In this document: piece after piece, positions 1 to 10,861 of the stretch
Layout: each line of letters opens with the position of its first letter
How positions within the stretch are numbered: position 1 is the first letter of the stretch
NCBI GenBank assembly: GCA_037953625.1
Contig: CM075650.1
Location: forward strand, 46,504,206 to 46,568,205
Direction of reading: 5' to 3'
Length of the DNA stretch: 64,000 nucleotides
DNA from: Crotalaria pallida
Lineage: Eukaryota; Streptophyta; Magnoliopsida; Fabales; Fabaceae
Translations under genes and position numbers: made by a program
Notes under the pieces: model-generated
What the model was told of the DNA's origin: nothing
Databases searched by the model: none
What the model saw: the letters and a program-made list of their open reading frames with translations, nothing else

Positions 1-1076
1 AGAAGTACATCAACCAAATCCTAGTCGTCAGTCAGAAACCCATTTCCAAAAGGTCAACCAAGAATGTCCTGATCATTTTCAGCGATGAAGATCTGGATGG
101 GATCCTCCCTGGTCACAATGATCCCATGGTTATCACAGCTCTAATTGGAAACTATGAGGTCAAACGAGTCTTCCTAGACCAGGGGAGTTCTGCTGATATT
201 ATGTTTCTGCCTTTGTTCAAAGCGTTGAAGCTAAGGGAGTGCAATCTTACTCCTTTTGAAGGGCAACTGATCGGATTTGTTGGTGACACTGTCGAGCGCC
301 TAGGTCACATTCAGCTTCCTGTTACCCTCGACCAACAGCCGTCAGCTCGTACAGAGATAATTAAATTTCTGGTGGTCGATTGCCCAACCGCTTACAACGC
401 TATTCTCGGAAGAACATTCTTACAAGCGTTCAGCGCGGTGGTATCGATCGTACATTTAGCAATGAATTTCGTGGGTACAAATGACAACGTGGTTACAGTT
501 AAAGCCGAGCAAGAAGCAGCAAGGAAATGTTACAACGCATGCCTCGGCAAGGTCAAAAGCAAAGACCAGGCCCATTTGGAGAAGCCCTCTCTCGAAAATG
601 GAAATGTAAACTTTGCAGATCTCGACATTCGAGCGAAATCTGATAAAACTCGGCCAACTCCAAAGGGTCAATGGGAGTTCCTAACCTTAAAAGATGATCC
701 TCTCAGACAGGTTAGGATTGGCTTGGACCTCCCTCTGAGTATCAAAAATGAACTTTCAGAACTTTTGATCGCCAACAAGGACTTATTTGCATGGACCTCA
801 ACTGACATGTCCGGCATTGATCCGAACTTTATTTGTCATAAACTGAGTGTCCTTCCTGGTGCCAAACCAATAGCTCAAAGGAAAAGGAAGGTCAGTGCCG
901 AAAAAGCTGTCGCAATTGAGGAAAAAGTTGCCGAGTTACTCCGAGCAGGTTTCATCGGAGAAATTGACTACACAGACTCGTTGGCCAACACTGTCTTAGT
1001 CAAAAAAATCCAATGGGAAGTGGAGAATGTGCGTCGATTATACAGACTTGAACAAAGTCTGCCCAAAAGCAATATC
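1..1076 (+). pseudogene. pol: Tat pol: aspartic protease and start of reverse transcriptase
   Basis: The frame is already open at base 3, so the ATG at 126 is internal and the true start lies off the window. The stretch before it includes a DEDLDGILPGHNDPMVI-type segment typical of the region just before Tat protease. The protease active site reads FLDQGSSADIMF, with the catalytic Asp in a D-x-G-S-S-A-D context. The linker and the first RT segment follow (AGFIGEIDYTDSLANTVLVK). Near 1020 the RT frame shifts by one base, and it shifts again near 1070, so the open frame that continues to 1250 reads nonsense for its last 75 or so residues. No product can be functional. Confidence 0.85.
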
Positions 1077-1974
1077 CGCTTCACGTCATTGACAAGCTCG
1101 TCGACAGCTCGGCAGGAAATAAACTGTTATCGTTCATGGATGCCTATTCAGTCTATAATCAAACACCCATGTATCCTCCCGATCAGGACAAGACTGCCTT
1201 CATCACTAACAAGGCAATCTACTGCTACAACGTCATGCCCTTCGGCCTGAAGAACGCCTGAGCCAGCTATCAGCGTATGATGAATAAGGTTTTTCAGGGA
1301 ATGATCGGTGCAACCATGGAGGTCTACATCGACGAAATTATTGCTAAAAGTAATCAGCAATAAAATCATGCCGAGGATCTCATGGCAATACTGGCTCGTG
1401 TAAGGGTCCACAACATGAGGCTGAACCCCGATAAATGTGTTTTCGGAGTCCCTGCAGGCTCTTTTCTTGGGTTCATGCTTACTGAAGGAGGCATTTAGGC
1501 TAATCTTGACAAATGCAAAGCTATCCTAGACATGAAGAGTCCAACCAACCTCAGAGCGGTCCAGCAGCTTACTGGGCGATTGGCAGCACTTTCCAGGTTC
1601 CTATCTCAGTCGGCACGCAAAGCCCTCCCATGGTATCAACTTCTCAAGAAAAACAAAGATTTCCATTGGGACGACCAGTGTGAGCAGGCCTTCGTTCAGT
1701 TAAAGGAATATCTGTCTAGCCCTCCAGTCCTTACCAGCCCTCTCACCGGGGAAGATCTGTTTCTCTATTTATTAGTGGCCGATGCAACCATCAGTTCAGT
1801 GCTAGTAAAGGAAGATTCTAGTGTTGAGGCCCCTGTTTATTTTGTCAGCCGAGGTCTTCAGGGACCTGAGCTTCGATATCAGAGGTTATAAAAACTCGTC
1901 TACTGTCTGGTGATATCTGCTCGAAGGATGAGGCAGTACTTTCAAGGGAACATAATTATAGTTCGAATACTTAG
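1077..1974 (+). pseudogene. pol: Tat pol: reverse transcriptase core and first RNase H, broken
   Basis: One frame carries RT motifs from about 1075 to 1891: the NVMPFGLKNA block, the catalytic box, and the connection domain (LRAVQQLTGRLAALSRF). In-frame stops lie at 1259 (TGA), 1361 (TAA), 1496 (TAG) and 1889 (TAA). The catalytic box reads VYIDEI, so the second Asp of the usual Y-x-D-D is Glu; this alone should abolish polymerase activity. The first, Ty3-type RNase H begins near 1760 (LYLLVADATISSVL). The frame shifts again near 1975. Known biology: this polyprotein copies the RNA template into DNA inside virus-like particles. Confidence 0.85.
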
Positions 1975-2012
1975 CCTCGCAGGTTCTCCACAAGCCTGAT
2001 CTGGCTGGCCGC

Positions 2013-2540
2013 ATGGTAACATGGTCTGTCGAGTTGTCTGAATTCTATATAGTCTATGAGCCAAGGAAGGTAATGAAGTCCCAAGTCTTGGCGGATTTCG
2101 TCACGCAGTTCATGGAGCCTTCATCAGGTTCGGTTCCAGGCTCGTGGTCGGTGTATGTGGATGGGTCGAGCAACAGAAAGGGGGCAGGCGCTGGTATCAT
2201 CATTGCAAATTCCGAGGGACTTAGCTTTGAGTACTCATTGAAGTTCGAATTCCAAACTTCGAACAACCAAGCGGAATACAAGGCAGTTCTAGCAGGCCTC
2301 AAGATGGTTCAGGAGCTCAGAGCAACTCAGGTCAGCGTTTTCAATGATTCTCAGTTGGTAGTCTCTCAAATTAAAGGACAATACTAAGCCAAAGAGCCCA
2401 TTTTGCAAAAATACCTCGATGAAGTGAAACGAGTGGTCTCCAATTTTTCTGAGTTCAACATTTCCCACGTCCCCAGGGATTCAAACTCCCGAGCAGATAT
2501 ACTATCTAAACTCGCAAGTACGAAGGGGTCGGAGAACAAT
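2013..2540 (+). pseudogene. pol: Tat pol: second (archaeal-type) RNase H
   Basis: After the Ty3-type RNase H comes a second one with the four acidic positions still present: VDGSSNRKGAGAG (Asp), NNQAEYKAVLAGL (Glu), FNDSQLVVSQIKG (Asp) and DSNSRADILSKLAS (Asp). A dual RNase H with a second, archaeal-type copy is a published hallmark of Tat elements. One in-frame TAA at 2385-2387 interrupts it between the third and fourth acidic residues, in a place where a Glu codon would be expected from context. Confidence 0.85.
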
Positions 2541-3842
2541 AAAACTCTAATCCACGAGACTATCCCTGAGCCGAGCGTGATCCTTACTGTTTCTTTGTCC
2601 CAATCATGGATGAATCCAATCTTGACTTACCTTCAGCATGGTGTTGTCCCTCAAGACCAAGCAGAAGCTCGTATGTTAGTCCGCCAGTCAGCCCAATACA
2701 CAGTTGTTGATGGAGTTCTTTACAAGAGGGGTTTCGGCTCACCCATGCTCAGGTGTGTTGATCCTTCTCAGGCCGAGGAAATTCAGGGTGAGATTCACGC
2801 TGGAATCTGCAGCCATCACATGGGTGGAAAGTCCCTGGCCCGTAAGGTAATCTGAGCAGGCTACTTCTGGCCTACTTTGCAGAACGACACCATGGAGCAT
2901 GTGAAGAAATGTGTTCAGTGCCAATTTCACAACGATATCTATCAACGGCCAGCCGAGGAGTTGCACTCCCTCGGAGCTCCTTGGCCCTTTTACCAGTGGG
3001 GGATGGACATCATTGGTAAATTCCCCACTGCACCTGGACAGTTGAAATACACAGTAGTAGCCATTGATTACTTCACCAAATGGATTGAAGCAGCGCCTTT
3101 AGCAACAATCACAACGGCTCGGATTTAGACATTTTTTATGAAGGAAGTGGTCTCTCGGTTCGGAGTGCCTCATTCCATAGTCACTGATAATGGGTCGCAA
3201 TTCTCAGCTTCGCACTTTCAGGAACTTGCAGCCGATCTCGAAATAATTCACCACTTCTGTTCAATGGAGCACCCACAGCCCAACGGTTTAGCCGAAGCAG
3301 CGAATAAATCTATCCTAAAAGGCATAAAGAAAAAACTTGGCAATGCGGCTGGCACATGGGCAGATAAACTTCCGTGCGTTCTTTGGTCACATCGAATGAC
3401 CATACATTCCTCTACTGGGGAAACTCCTTTCCGATTAACATACAGCTGCGACGCAGTCATACCAATCGAAAAGAGGATCCCTACATTTAGAGTACAAGAA
3501 CGCCCCTCGGAAGTCAACGATGCTTTGCTCAAAGATGAACTCATATTAGCCGAAGAAATATGAGAAGCAGTAGTAGCCCATGAGAGGAAGGCCAAGGAAC
3601 GACAAGCTCATGAATACAACAAAAAGGTCCGACCACGTAGCTTTGAGGTTGGAGATTTGGTCCTGCGACGAGCTGACATTGGTAAGGGTAATTCTGGAGG
3701 AGGCAAGCTGAGCCCAAAGTGGGAAGGACAGTACAAGGTAAAAACCAAGACTGGGACAGGAGGATACAGATTGGAGACTTTTTCTGGAAAGGAGGTCAGC
3801 AACAGTTGGAACGCGGCCAAGCTACGAGCTTATTACAGCTAA
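2541..3842 (+). pseudogene. pol: Tat pol: integrase and C-terminal tail
   Basis: A single frame continues from the RNase H to the final TAA at 3840. The zinc-binding H-H-C-C module spans about 2790-2930 (HAGICSHH ... CVQCQFH). The catalytic triad is visible as WGMDIIGKFP (Asp), VTDNGSQF (Asp) and GLAEAANKSILKG (Glu). A chromatin- or DNA-binding tail follows (VGDLVLRRADI, GKLSPKWEGQYKV) and the protein ends NAAKLRAYYS. In-frame stops lie at 2853 (TGA), 3126 (TAG) and 3561 (TGA). From context the two TGA codons look like CGA to TGA changes, the expected result of CpG methylation and deamination (inference). Confidence 0.88.
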
Positions 3843-4515
3843 GCTCTCATTTTTTAGTTGTCTTTCATTAGTAGAGTAGTTTAGATTCTATTGATACGGG
3901 TCGATTTCCGAGCCAGTAGATCGTTTTGAATATGGTAGGATAACATCTTCTATAGTTTACAGTTCGAACGCAGAAACTTTTCGGTAACTTTCTTTAGTTA
4001 GCTACTCAAACTGAGCTTTTGTTATTTGTCCACATTCATTAATAAAAGTTTGCAAATTCCATTCCAAGTCTTTTTGGTTATATCGTGAATACATGTACAA
4101 CTCATTTTGCTCGGCTAGCCACTGAGTAGAATCGAGATACAACTCCTTCCGTGAGTTAAACATCGTACTAAAAGAACACCAGATCCCAGGAATTAACTTT
4201 CCTTGCATCGCGGTCCGAGGGTCCCGCTTCGGCTAAAGTCGGCGATCTGAGTTCTACCTCACGATATTCAATAAACAATCAATAACACTTGTTGAATCAC
4301 AATACGCTCAAAATACAGAGCATAATTACGTCTAAAAACGCTCGGAAGCAACGAGTTTAAAGATGCAATGCTCAAAAACAACGAGATATTTTCATTATCA
4401 AAAAGAGAAAACGCTCGATGACAACGGGCTTAGAAAAGTGCGAAGATACTTGTATGCACAAAAAAATCAAAACAAAAGATTCAAGTCAGAAATTGGGCTA
4501 CCCAGCATAAGGGGT
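3843..4515. other. Tat spacer between pol and the antisense ORF
   Basis: This 673-bp stretch separates the 3' end of pol from the 3' end of the antisense ORF. The short ORFs here (4002-4208 minus, 4363-4548 plus) show no recognisable domain. In Tat elements this convergent spacer would hold the antisense transcript's 3' end; I see no clear signal. Confidence 0.6.
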
Positions 4516-6256
4516 TTACGCCTCGTCATCGGTCAGCACTATGTTTGAATCGTCGAATGGTGAACCCTCAACAATGTCTACCAGAGGATTAGGCAGGTCC
4601 TCGGCTTGAAAGTCCACTTCTCCTTTGGTTTCAAGATCTATGAGTTTACCATCTTGGACGGTATGGAAGGGATGCGCTCCGACCACCCTGAATTCCACCT
4701 CTGGATTCAGCACTTGAATTTCCCTGATGGCTGAGACGAAGGCGTCCTCAACCCCCTTTTCCCAATTATAAAAATTGGCGGTGGCTTTCTTCTTGAAAAC
4801 AAGGGCTTTCTCTTTAAATTTATCTGCAAAGGCAGTCAACCTCTGCACTTTATTATTCGGCTCCTCGACTTTTTGCCGAGACACTTGCACCTCGTTGTTC
4901 AATGCTCTCTCGGCCTCTAACATCTGCTCCTCAGCTGCTTGCTTGGAAGTTTTTAGTGCATCTCTCTCTTTCGTCAACTCAACATGATCCGCTTTCAGAT
5001 TCTCCTGCTCGGTTCGGACCTGGTTCAACTCGTCCGTCAAGCTGGCCTCGTTTGCAGCAGAGAGTGCACAAATTTATTTCTGTTCGGCATTGAGCCCAAG
5101 AATAAATCTTCTGGATGCTTCGACATAAAATGCGTTAGACTCTCCCCTCGGAGCAGAAACTTTGTCAAAGCTTGGGTATACTGCACCCATTCGGAAACAC
5201 TGAGCCTAGAATATCGTTCATGATCGGTTTTCGGGCAGATGAACTCTAGAAATTTCTCATCCAATCGTCGATTCCACACCGAGCAAACTTCCTCAAGCTC
5301 GGTGCGGGGTGCATCTACGGGAATTGATTTGGCGCTTGCACCTTCAGTAACTTTAGCCTTCCCTTTATCCAAACACTGACACCTTAGTGGTTGGATTGGA
5401 GGAGAGGGGACCTGGCCACTCGAAGCTGGTGAACTAGCAGTGGCAACTGCAATAGTCAAGGAAGTCGCCTGTCGAGGTGATCCGCCGAGGGGAGAAGCAG
5501 TGGGAGTAGGAGTGCTCAAACTCGACGATCCCGAGGCTACACTTGTAGAGGGAGCTTTCCTCATCTTACTCCCTCTTAGCAATTCAGACATACGCGCAGC
5601 CATGGTATCTGCAGAAAGGAATCAAAAACCCATTAGACATAAGCAAAATCACAAGTACAAAATAACAAGCAGAAATAACAAACACTTTACCCAGCTGAAC
5701 TCTAACACTTTCAGATGGGATATTCACTATGTCTTTGGTTTCAATCATCCCATTCTTCGTCAAGTAGTTCTCCCATTCCCGACACACTTCTTTCTCAAAA
5801 TTAAATAGTTGTTTCCGTTCCGAACTATAGGACTTGATCCTACGATTAAAGAAGTGTTCTGACCACTGAAGGGGGAAGCGCGAAATCGGTCGGTTTTCGC
5901 CAACCTTTGTAAACCAACAAACACCGTCCTCGACGAAGTTATATCTGAAGAAATATGGCTTAAAGGTTTTCCAAGACACAGAATACTTGGTTAGTAACGA
6001 GTACCCAGGATGGGCTTTCAGGGACACCCAGGGTCGTTTAGTAGACCCCTTCTCAAATGCATTAGCCTGAGGGATAAACAAGTAAAAGAAGACAGGTATA
6101 GTACAAGACCACTCCATTGCCGAGCACACTTGTTGGAAAGCTCAAAAAAAGGCCCATGCGTTGGGGTGTAATCGTGAGGGGGCAATCCTTAATGCATTCA
6201 AGACGTCCATTTCGAATTTGGTGAACGACATCCTAACACCGAGCCGAGTCACCACC
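4516..6256 (-). pseudogene. Tat antisense ORF, 'putative gypsy type transposon' family, broken
   Basis: Reading the minus strand, the frame is open from 6256 and contains VTRLGVRMSFTKFEMDV and LRIAPSRLHPNAWAFF, which resemble the plant 'putative gypsy type transposon' (Transposase_28-like) domain. It continues through a predicted 82-nt intron (5609-5690) into a Ser/Pro-rich linker and a C-terminal coiled coil (about 5040-4750, TKERDALKTSKQAAEEQ). Breaks: TGA at 6142-6144, a frame change near 5110 with a TAA at 5074-5076. The N-terminus is cut off by the fragment that starts at 6257. Tat elements such as Grande carry comparable antisense genes; their function is unknown. I am confident of the family position, less so of the domain name. 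Confidence 0.75.
5609..5690 (-). other. Spliceosomal intron in the Tat antisense ORF
   Basis: On the minus strand the exon ends CAGCTGG, the donor is GTAAAG, and the acceptor is TTTCTGCAG followed by ATACCATGG. The 82-nt intron is T-rich, as plant introns are. Removing it joins the upstream and downstream frames in phase; without splicing, the frame runs into hydrophobic, non-conserved sequence and stops near 5584. Confidence 0.75.
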
Positions 6257-9200
6257 TGATTTGGGTCCAATATATGATGTTTTGAGCTTGATTTAGACTC
6301 CCTTTTACTATGGATTTGGCTTGTTTCTCTTGTAAATTTAGGAGTTTTTGTATAGTTTTTACGAAGTTAGGTAATTTAGAATCCTGTGAACGTTTTGATC
6401 CGTTTTGTGTATGTTTCAGGTACTTTCGGAGCTTAAATGGAGAAAATATCATTGGAGCTGAGAAGAGCATGAAAGGACCTTGAAAATGGCACAAGAACGG
6501 AGAAAAACGGAGTCGGAACCAGTTGTGCATGCCCAGGCGCGTGGATGGCGTGCTCAGGCGCGCGTGTAGCGGTGTTTCCTGGTCATCAGAGGGGGTGCGC
6601 CCAGGCGTGCTGCTTTATACGCCCAGGCGCGCGAGCAACGCAAAAAGCCCAATTGGGCTGGTTTCTGATCAGATTTGCTTTCTATCAATTTGGATTAGTT
6701 TTAGACTTTAAATATAGGTTTTAGCAATTGAGAGCAAGGAGGCAAGGCACAAGGATTGGAGATCAACATTGCTGGAGGGATCCACTTGATGGTTGAAGAT
6801 CTCTTGTGGGTAATCTAATTATTGTCTATGATTATTAGTTTATTCCATTCCTTGTATTTCTTCTCCCAATATGTATAATCGAACCTCTTGTTAGGAATAG
6901 GGTGTATTTGTATGGATATTAATTTGGCTATTTATTTATGAATTAATGTTTTTCATTTTAAATCAATTGCTTGGTTGTGTTTTAATTACAATTCATAGAA
7001 TTCGCGACTTTATGTTTTGCTTTGGTAATCTGAACCTTAATTGGAAAATTAGGATTAAGATTAGGCCTTTCAACCAAACAATATAATTATTCAACTTGTA
7101 GGAATACTTTTGGGTAATTGTATAACTTTTATAAATTTTATTCACTTAAGGGATTAAGGGGTAAAGTTTAGTAAGAAACATGATTGCCATGAGGGATCTA
7201 GCTTTTATTGTTTCTGGGTTTTTGATTTATTGGAAAACATATTTTCATAATTAATAACCTGATCCTACAATGAAACCAAGTTCCTAACCTTTTCCGTATT
7301 TGCTTCTAAAACCTTTTTAGTTTCTGATTTGAAATCAAAGTTGAACACATTTCAAATCCATTAGATGAAGAGTCACAAGCATCACCAATAATTTTTTACT
7401 CTCTTCAAAGAGAGGAAAAAGTGGTGGTGATGGATGTGACCAATGATGAAACTCCTATGGAGGAGCAAATTGAGAAAAATGTGCATAATGAGTTTGAGGA
7501 AGAGGACCGAAATAAAACTTTAGAAGGTATGAATATGGTAGAAAAATTTGATCCACCCTTGCATGATGAATTTCTAGAAATTAAAAATTTGGTCAAATCT
7601 ATTACATGCTTGGATGACTCAAAATTATTCCACTATATTCAACCTCTGTGCTTTCATGAAAAATCTAAAAATCAATCTAAATCATTATTGAACAATAGGG
7701 AACCTGAAAAGGTAGTTTTCCTAATTCTTGGAATTAACACTTTCATGAATGGGAAAAGAAATAACTTGTCTGAGAGGATGCATGGAGTAAGGAATGCACC
7801 TTTTGACCCTGGTGGGATTGAGCTTATTCTTAAAATTTCCTTACTCCACAATCATCCAAGGTTTTCCCCATGGGATGTGGGAATAACTTGTTATTGTTGC
7901 ATCACATGGGATTTAACCCATAGAATTTGGGATCCTGGTGGATTCTTTGTAATTATGTAGTAGTGTAGGTTTTTATTTTTTAGTTAGTTAGTGAATAAAG
8001 AGTTGGAGCTTTCTATGTAACTGCTAATGAGGTGCTTCTAGCACTATTTTTAGTTGTTCATGTGACACAGGTGAATAAGTTTGGGAGAGTCTCCTCCATG
8101 GTGCATCAAGAGAGAATGCTGTGCTACAAAGGGAAGTTTCCTAACTCCTTGCATTTATTTTAATTTTTATTTGTAGTTTTAGGTTAGTTTAGTTTTCTTG
8201 AGGACAAGCCAACCTCTAAGTTTGGGGGAATGGACAAAATAAAAATTAATTTTTCAGACTTGAATTGTCCTCCCATTTTTGGTGTTGGTTTATGTCTTGG
8301 GTAGAAGTAGATGATTATTCTAGACTTAGGACTATTTTTCTGATTATATATGTAAATACTTTATTTAGGATGATGACTTATTGATTATATGACATTGTTT
8401 TGGATTGAGTTTTAGGTTTTGTTGAGAACTGGTTATTTTGATAAACTATTTTGGAATAAGTTATTAGTGAACTGACTATTTAGCCTGTGAGATTTTTGAG
8501 CCTATACACTTGACAGGGGTATGTGATTTATATTAATTTTTGTGATTTAAACCCCTATTTCTTTCATGAGTGTGTTCACATTGACTTTGGGTTCTAGAAC
8601 TTGACCGGTGACCATTTTGAGATTGATAATTGATTGCATGCATTAAGATGATTAAGGCACTTATGATTGTGTTTTTTCTGGCCTTCAACAAATTTTTGAT
8701 AAGCATAATCCCTTAGTGGCCCACTTTGAGCTTGTTGATATATGATTTCTTTGGTACCCTTTTCATAAATGTTATATATTTTTGGTATCCTTTGAAATGT
8801 GAATGGTGCAATTGGGAATATGTTGATTTAGAAAATGTTGAGCTGAATGTATTAATTGTGATCTCTATTTCTCTTCCAAAAGAAAAAAAAGAAAAAAATG
8901 ATGGAAAAGAGAAGAGAATAGAGAGAATGGGCATGAAAAAGAATGAAGGAGAATTAAATATTAGAGTGGATATTTGTTATAAAAACTAATGCTCCATTCA
9001 TATGTTAAAGGGATATTGTTTGATTGCATATTTTTAGCCCTTTGTAATAATCCTTTGTTTCTTTTATCCCACCTTTCATCTTTAGCCATGGCCACGTTAC
9101 AACCAAAATTAAGACCTTTTGATTTTTGCATGTATTTAATAATTTCAGTGGAAATTTGGGTCTATGGTCAAGCATATGGTAACACATTGTCATTGTATGA

Positions 9201-9450
9201 ACTTGAGTGAATTGTTATAACCCTTGATACACATGAGAGATACACACAGTGAGGTTGAGAGTGTCCACTAGTTCTGGTTCTTTTGGAGTTTGTTTTTCTA
9301 ACTAGTTTTTGATGAAGTTAATGCTTGTGAATAAAAGTGTCTGAGTCATGAGTCTAAAGTCTTAGATGAGGTGTTTGCATATTAATTTAGAAGGTATGAG
9401 GGAAATGAATTTCGAATACCGCTTCCCCTTCTTTTCTTTTTCAAGTTTTC
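6257..9450 (+). mobile_element. Non-autonomous Athila/Tat-like gypsy fragment inside the Tat element
   Basis: Sequence quality changes abruptly at 6257, where a TGATTTGGGTCC start interrupts the antisense ORF. The first kilobase looks like an LTR. At 8199-8232 a 'GAGGACAAGCC ... AAGTTTGGGGGAA' stretch matches the purine-rich sequence that follows pol in Athila-type elements. There is no gag or pol, and I find no second LTR, primer site or convincing target duplication. The right boundary is approximate (9445-9465). A GC-rich block at 6526-6640 repeats GCCCAGGCG-type motifs, also found in solo LTR D. Confidence 0.5.
7421..7960 (+). CDS. Hypothetical ORF in the gypsy-like fragment
   Basis: A 179-codon ORF starting at ATG 7421, not recognised. 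The N-terminal third is acidic (PMEEQIEKNVHNEFEEEDRN). The C-terminus has aromatic-rich segments (SPWDVGITCYCC, IWDPGGFF) like the end of the coding region in Athila/Tat-type elements just before their 3' purine-rich sequence at 8199. It may be a remnant of a polyprotein end or a small internal-region ORF. It lacks protease, RT or integrase motifs. Its reading frame is intact, but I would not assume a product. Confidence 0.35.
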   Translation: MVVMDVTNDETPMEEQIEKNVHNEFEEEDRNKTLEGMNMVEKFDPPLHDEFLEIKNLVKSITCLDDSKLFHYIQPLCFHEKSKNQSKSLLNNREPEKVVFLILGINTFMNGKRNNLSERMHGVRNAPFDPGGIELILKISLLHNHPRFSPWDVGITCYCCITWDLTHRIWDPGGFFVIM

Positions 9451-9748
9451 CCTCCACTACTAGGAAATTGTGCCTAGAATGGAAAGGCCCAATCCAGTCG
9501 TAGCTACTCAAAAGACGTTGTTCAAGGTTTGGAATCATTGCATTTCGGTTTCCAATACCAAAAGAGACATGTGGAAGAATGCGGAGAAATCAAACGTCAT
9601 ACTCATGCAGATGAAAGGACAAGAGCTCAGATATGTTCAACAGCTGGATTCCTCTTCCAGTCTGAAAAGTCCAAGCGGTCGGCTAACTGCTCGACTCCCC
9701 TTTGAACTCGGCACAGGCTCGAATCACCTTACCGAGCTTGGGGGCTTA
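9451..9748 (+). other. Tat 3' untranslated region with polypurine tract
   Basis: This Tat sequence lies between the inserted fragment and the 3' LTR. It ends in CGAGCTTGGGGGCTTA, the polypurine tract that would prime plus-strand synthesis, directly before the LTR at 9749. Confidence 0.65.
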
Positions 9749-10335
9749 TGTAGTGGACCTGACTCCGAACCAACCGAGTCCTCTCCATGCCGACCAGTTA
9801 AACATTAGAGCAACGGACACCGACCACCACCTGGTCGGTATCACGTGACACCGAGCTAGGGGCACTTAGGAGAGTAACAAGCTTATGATATTACAGCCGA
9901 GCACAGGATCTTCATCCTTATCGTTATCGCTTACAGTCTCTATCAGTCTAACAACTCCTCCTATATTCCCCGCACAGCTTGGTTGGATTACGGGTTAAGG
10001 ATAAGAGTTCATCACATACGGGATTATCAAAGGCAATCTTATCAGAATCTTTACTAGTCCCAGTTGAACATTACTTCCTCACGGGCCTTACCAGACAAGC
10101 CCAGACACTCACGTATTAGGTAATCGCCTATAAGAACCACCAGGCTATGGGGGCTAAGGTACATTTTCTCCATCCATAAGTTAACACTATCACACACTTT
10201 GTTGACTAGGGAGATCTTGATGATCCCAACTGGATATTCAGTAAATCCTACGAGGTCCTACATTAAAACTCGACTGGGATCAGATCTTTCGTTTATTCCA
10301 TAACCGTAAGGCTGTTCCTGGTCTAGGATACTACA
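9749..10335 (+). repeat. Tat 3' LTR
   Basis: The 587-bp LTR begins TGTAGTGG after the polypurine tract and ends ACTACA, so the termini form the inverted repeat TGTAGT/ACTACA. The sequence after 10335 changes to a Sirevirus-type LTR. Short LTRs of this size fit Tat-like elements with the GAGC-rich composition seen here. Confidence 0.8.
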
Positions 10336-10861
10336 CTGATCATCTTAGAACTTGCATCCGAGCTTCTGACTTTGCTGCTGGTTCAACTACATTTCTTCAA
10401 ATCAATTTGCTGAGTATCTTCCGAAACATCTTCTGGGCATCTTCCGAACTGAGCCTTTTGTTTGACCTTGATCTCTTGGCTTGAGCTACATGTTTGACTG
10501 AGCAAATTCCGAACATCTTCCGAACTTGCACCTGAGCAACTACCGAGCCTGTTCTTGATATTGACTCGATACTTATGTCTGATCATATTTCGAGCTTGAA
10601 CCTGAACTGCTGACTTGCTACAAGTAGCCGAGCACTTACCGAGCTGATGACTTTGTTTGACCTTGGCATCTGTTCTTTTCATTCTTGAGCCGAGCTTGAT
10701 GATAAACCGAGCTTCTTCTCGGCTGAGTCTGCTATGAGCAATAGCTCAGAATGATCACTTCCGAGTACACCTGAAGCTGATTTCATATCTTCAACAAAAC
10801 CCTTGGCCGAGAACAGAGCTTATGATTTAATTGTCTTCATCAAATTCTCTTTGATTCAACA
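10336..10861 (-). repeat. Terminal fragment of a Sirevirus A-family LTR
   Basis: This stretch resembles the terminal part of the LTR at 47369-49539 (shared phrases such as TTGACCTTGAT, GATCACTTCCGAGTA, and the terminal CTCTTTGATTCAACA). It therefore holds an LTR end at 10861, but is followed not by flank or interior but by another LTR copy starting 182 bp in. It is either a second element's LTR or a recombination product. Confidence 0.65.

Larger units (their letters stand above)
1..10335 (+). mobile_element. Tat-lineage Ty3/gypsy retrotransposon, 3' part, decayed
   Basis: The interior runs protease, RT, RNase H, second RNase H, integrase on the plus strand, then an antisense gene, then a 3' LTR. 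The gypsy domain order, the second RNase H and the antisense ORF are together diagnostic of the Tat lineage (known family traits). The 5' LTR, gag and primer site lie outside the window. The element is dead: pol has several frameshifts and nonsense codons, and a foreign fragment sits at 6257 to about 9450. Its 3' LTR abuts a Sirevirus-type LTR fragment, which was probably its insertion target; the duplication cannot be checked because the other end is not in the window. Confidence 0.9.

Noticed and set aside
3248..3595. Antisense ORF opposite Tat integrase
   Set aside because: Shadow of the plus-strand integrase frame; no domain, and not in the position of the Tat antisense gene.
6523..6711. 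ORF with Arg/Gly-rich product
   Set aside because: Produced by GC-rich palindrome repeats in the gypsy-like fragment.
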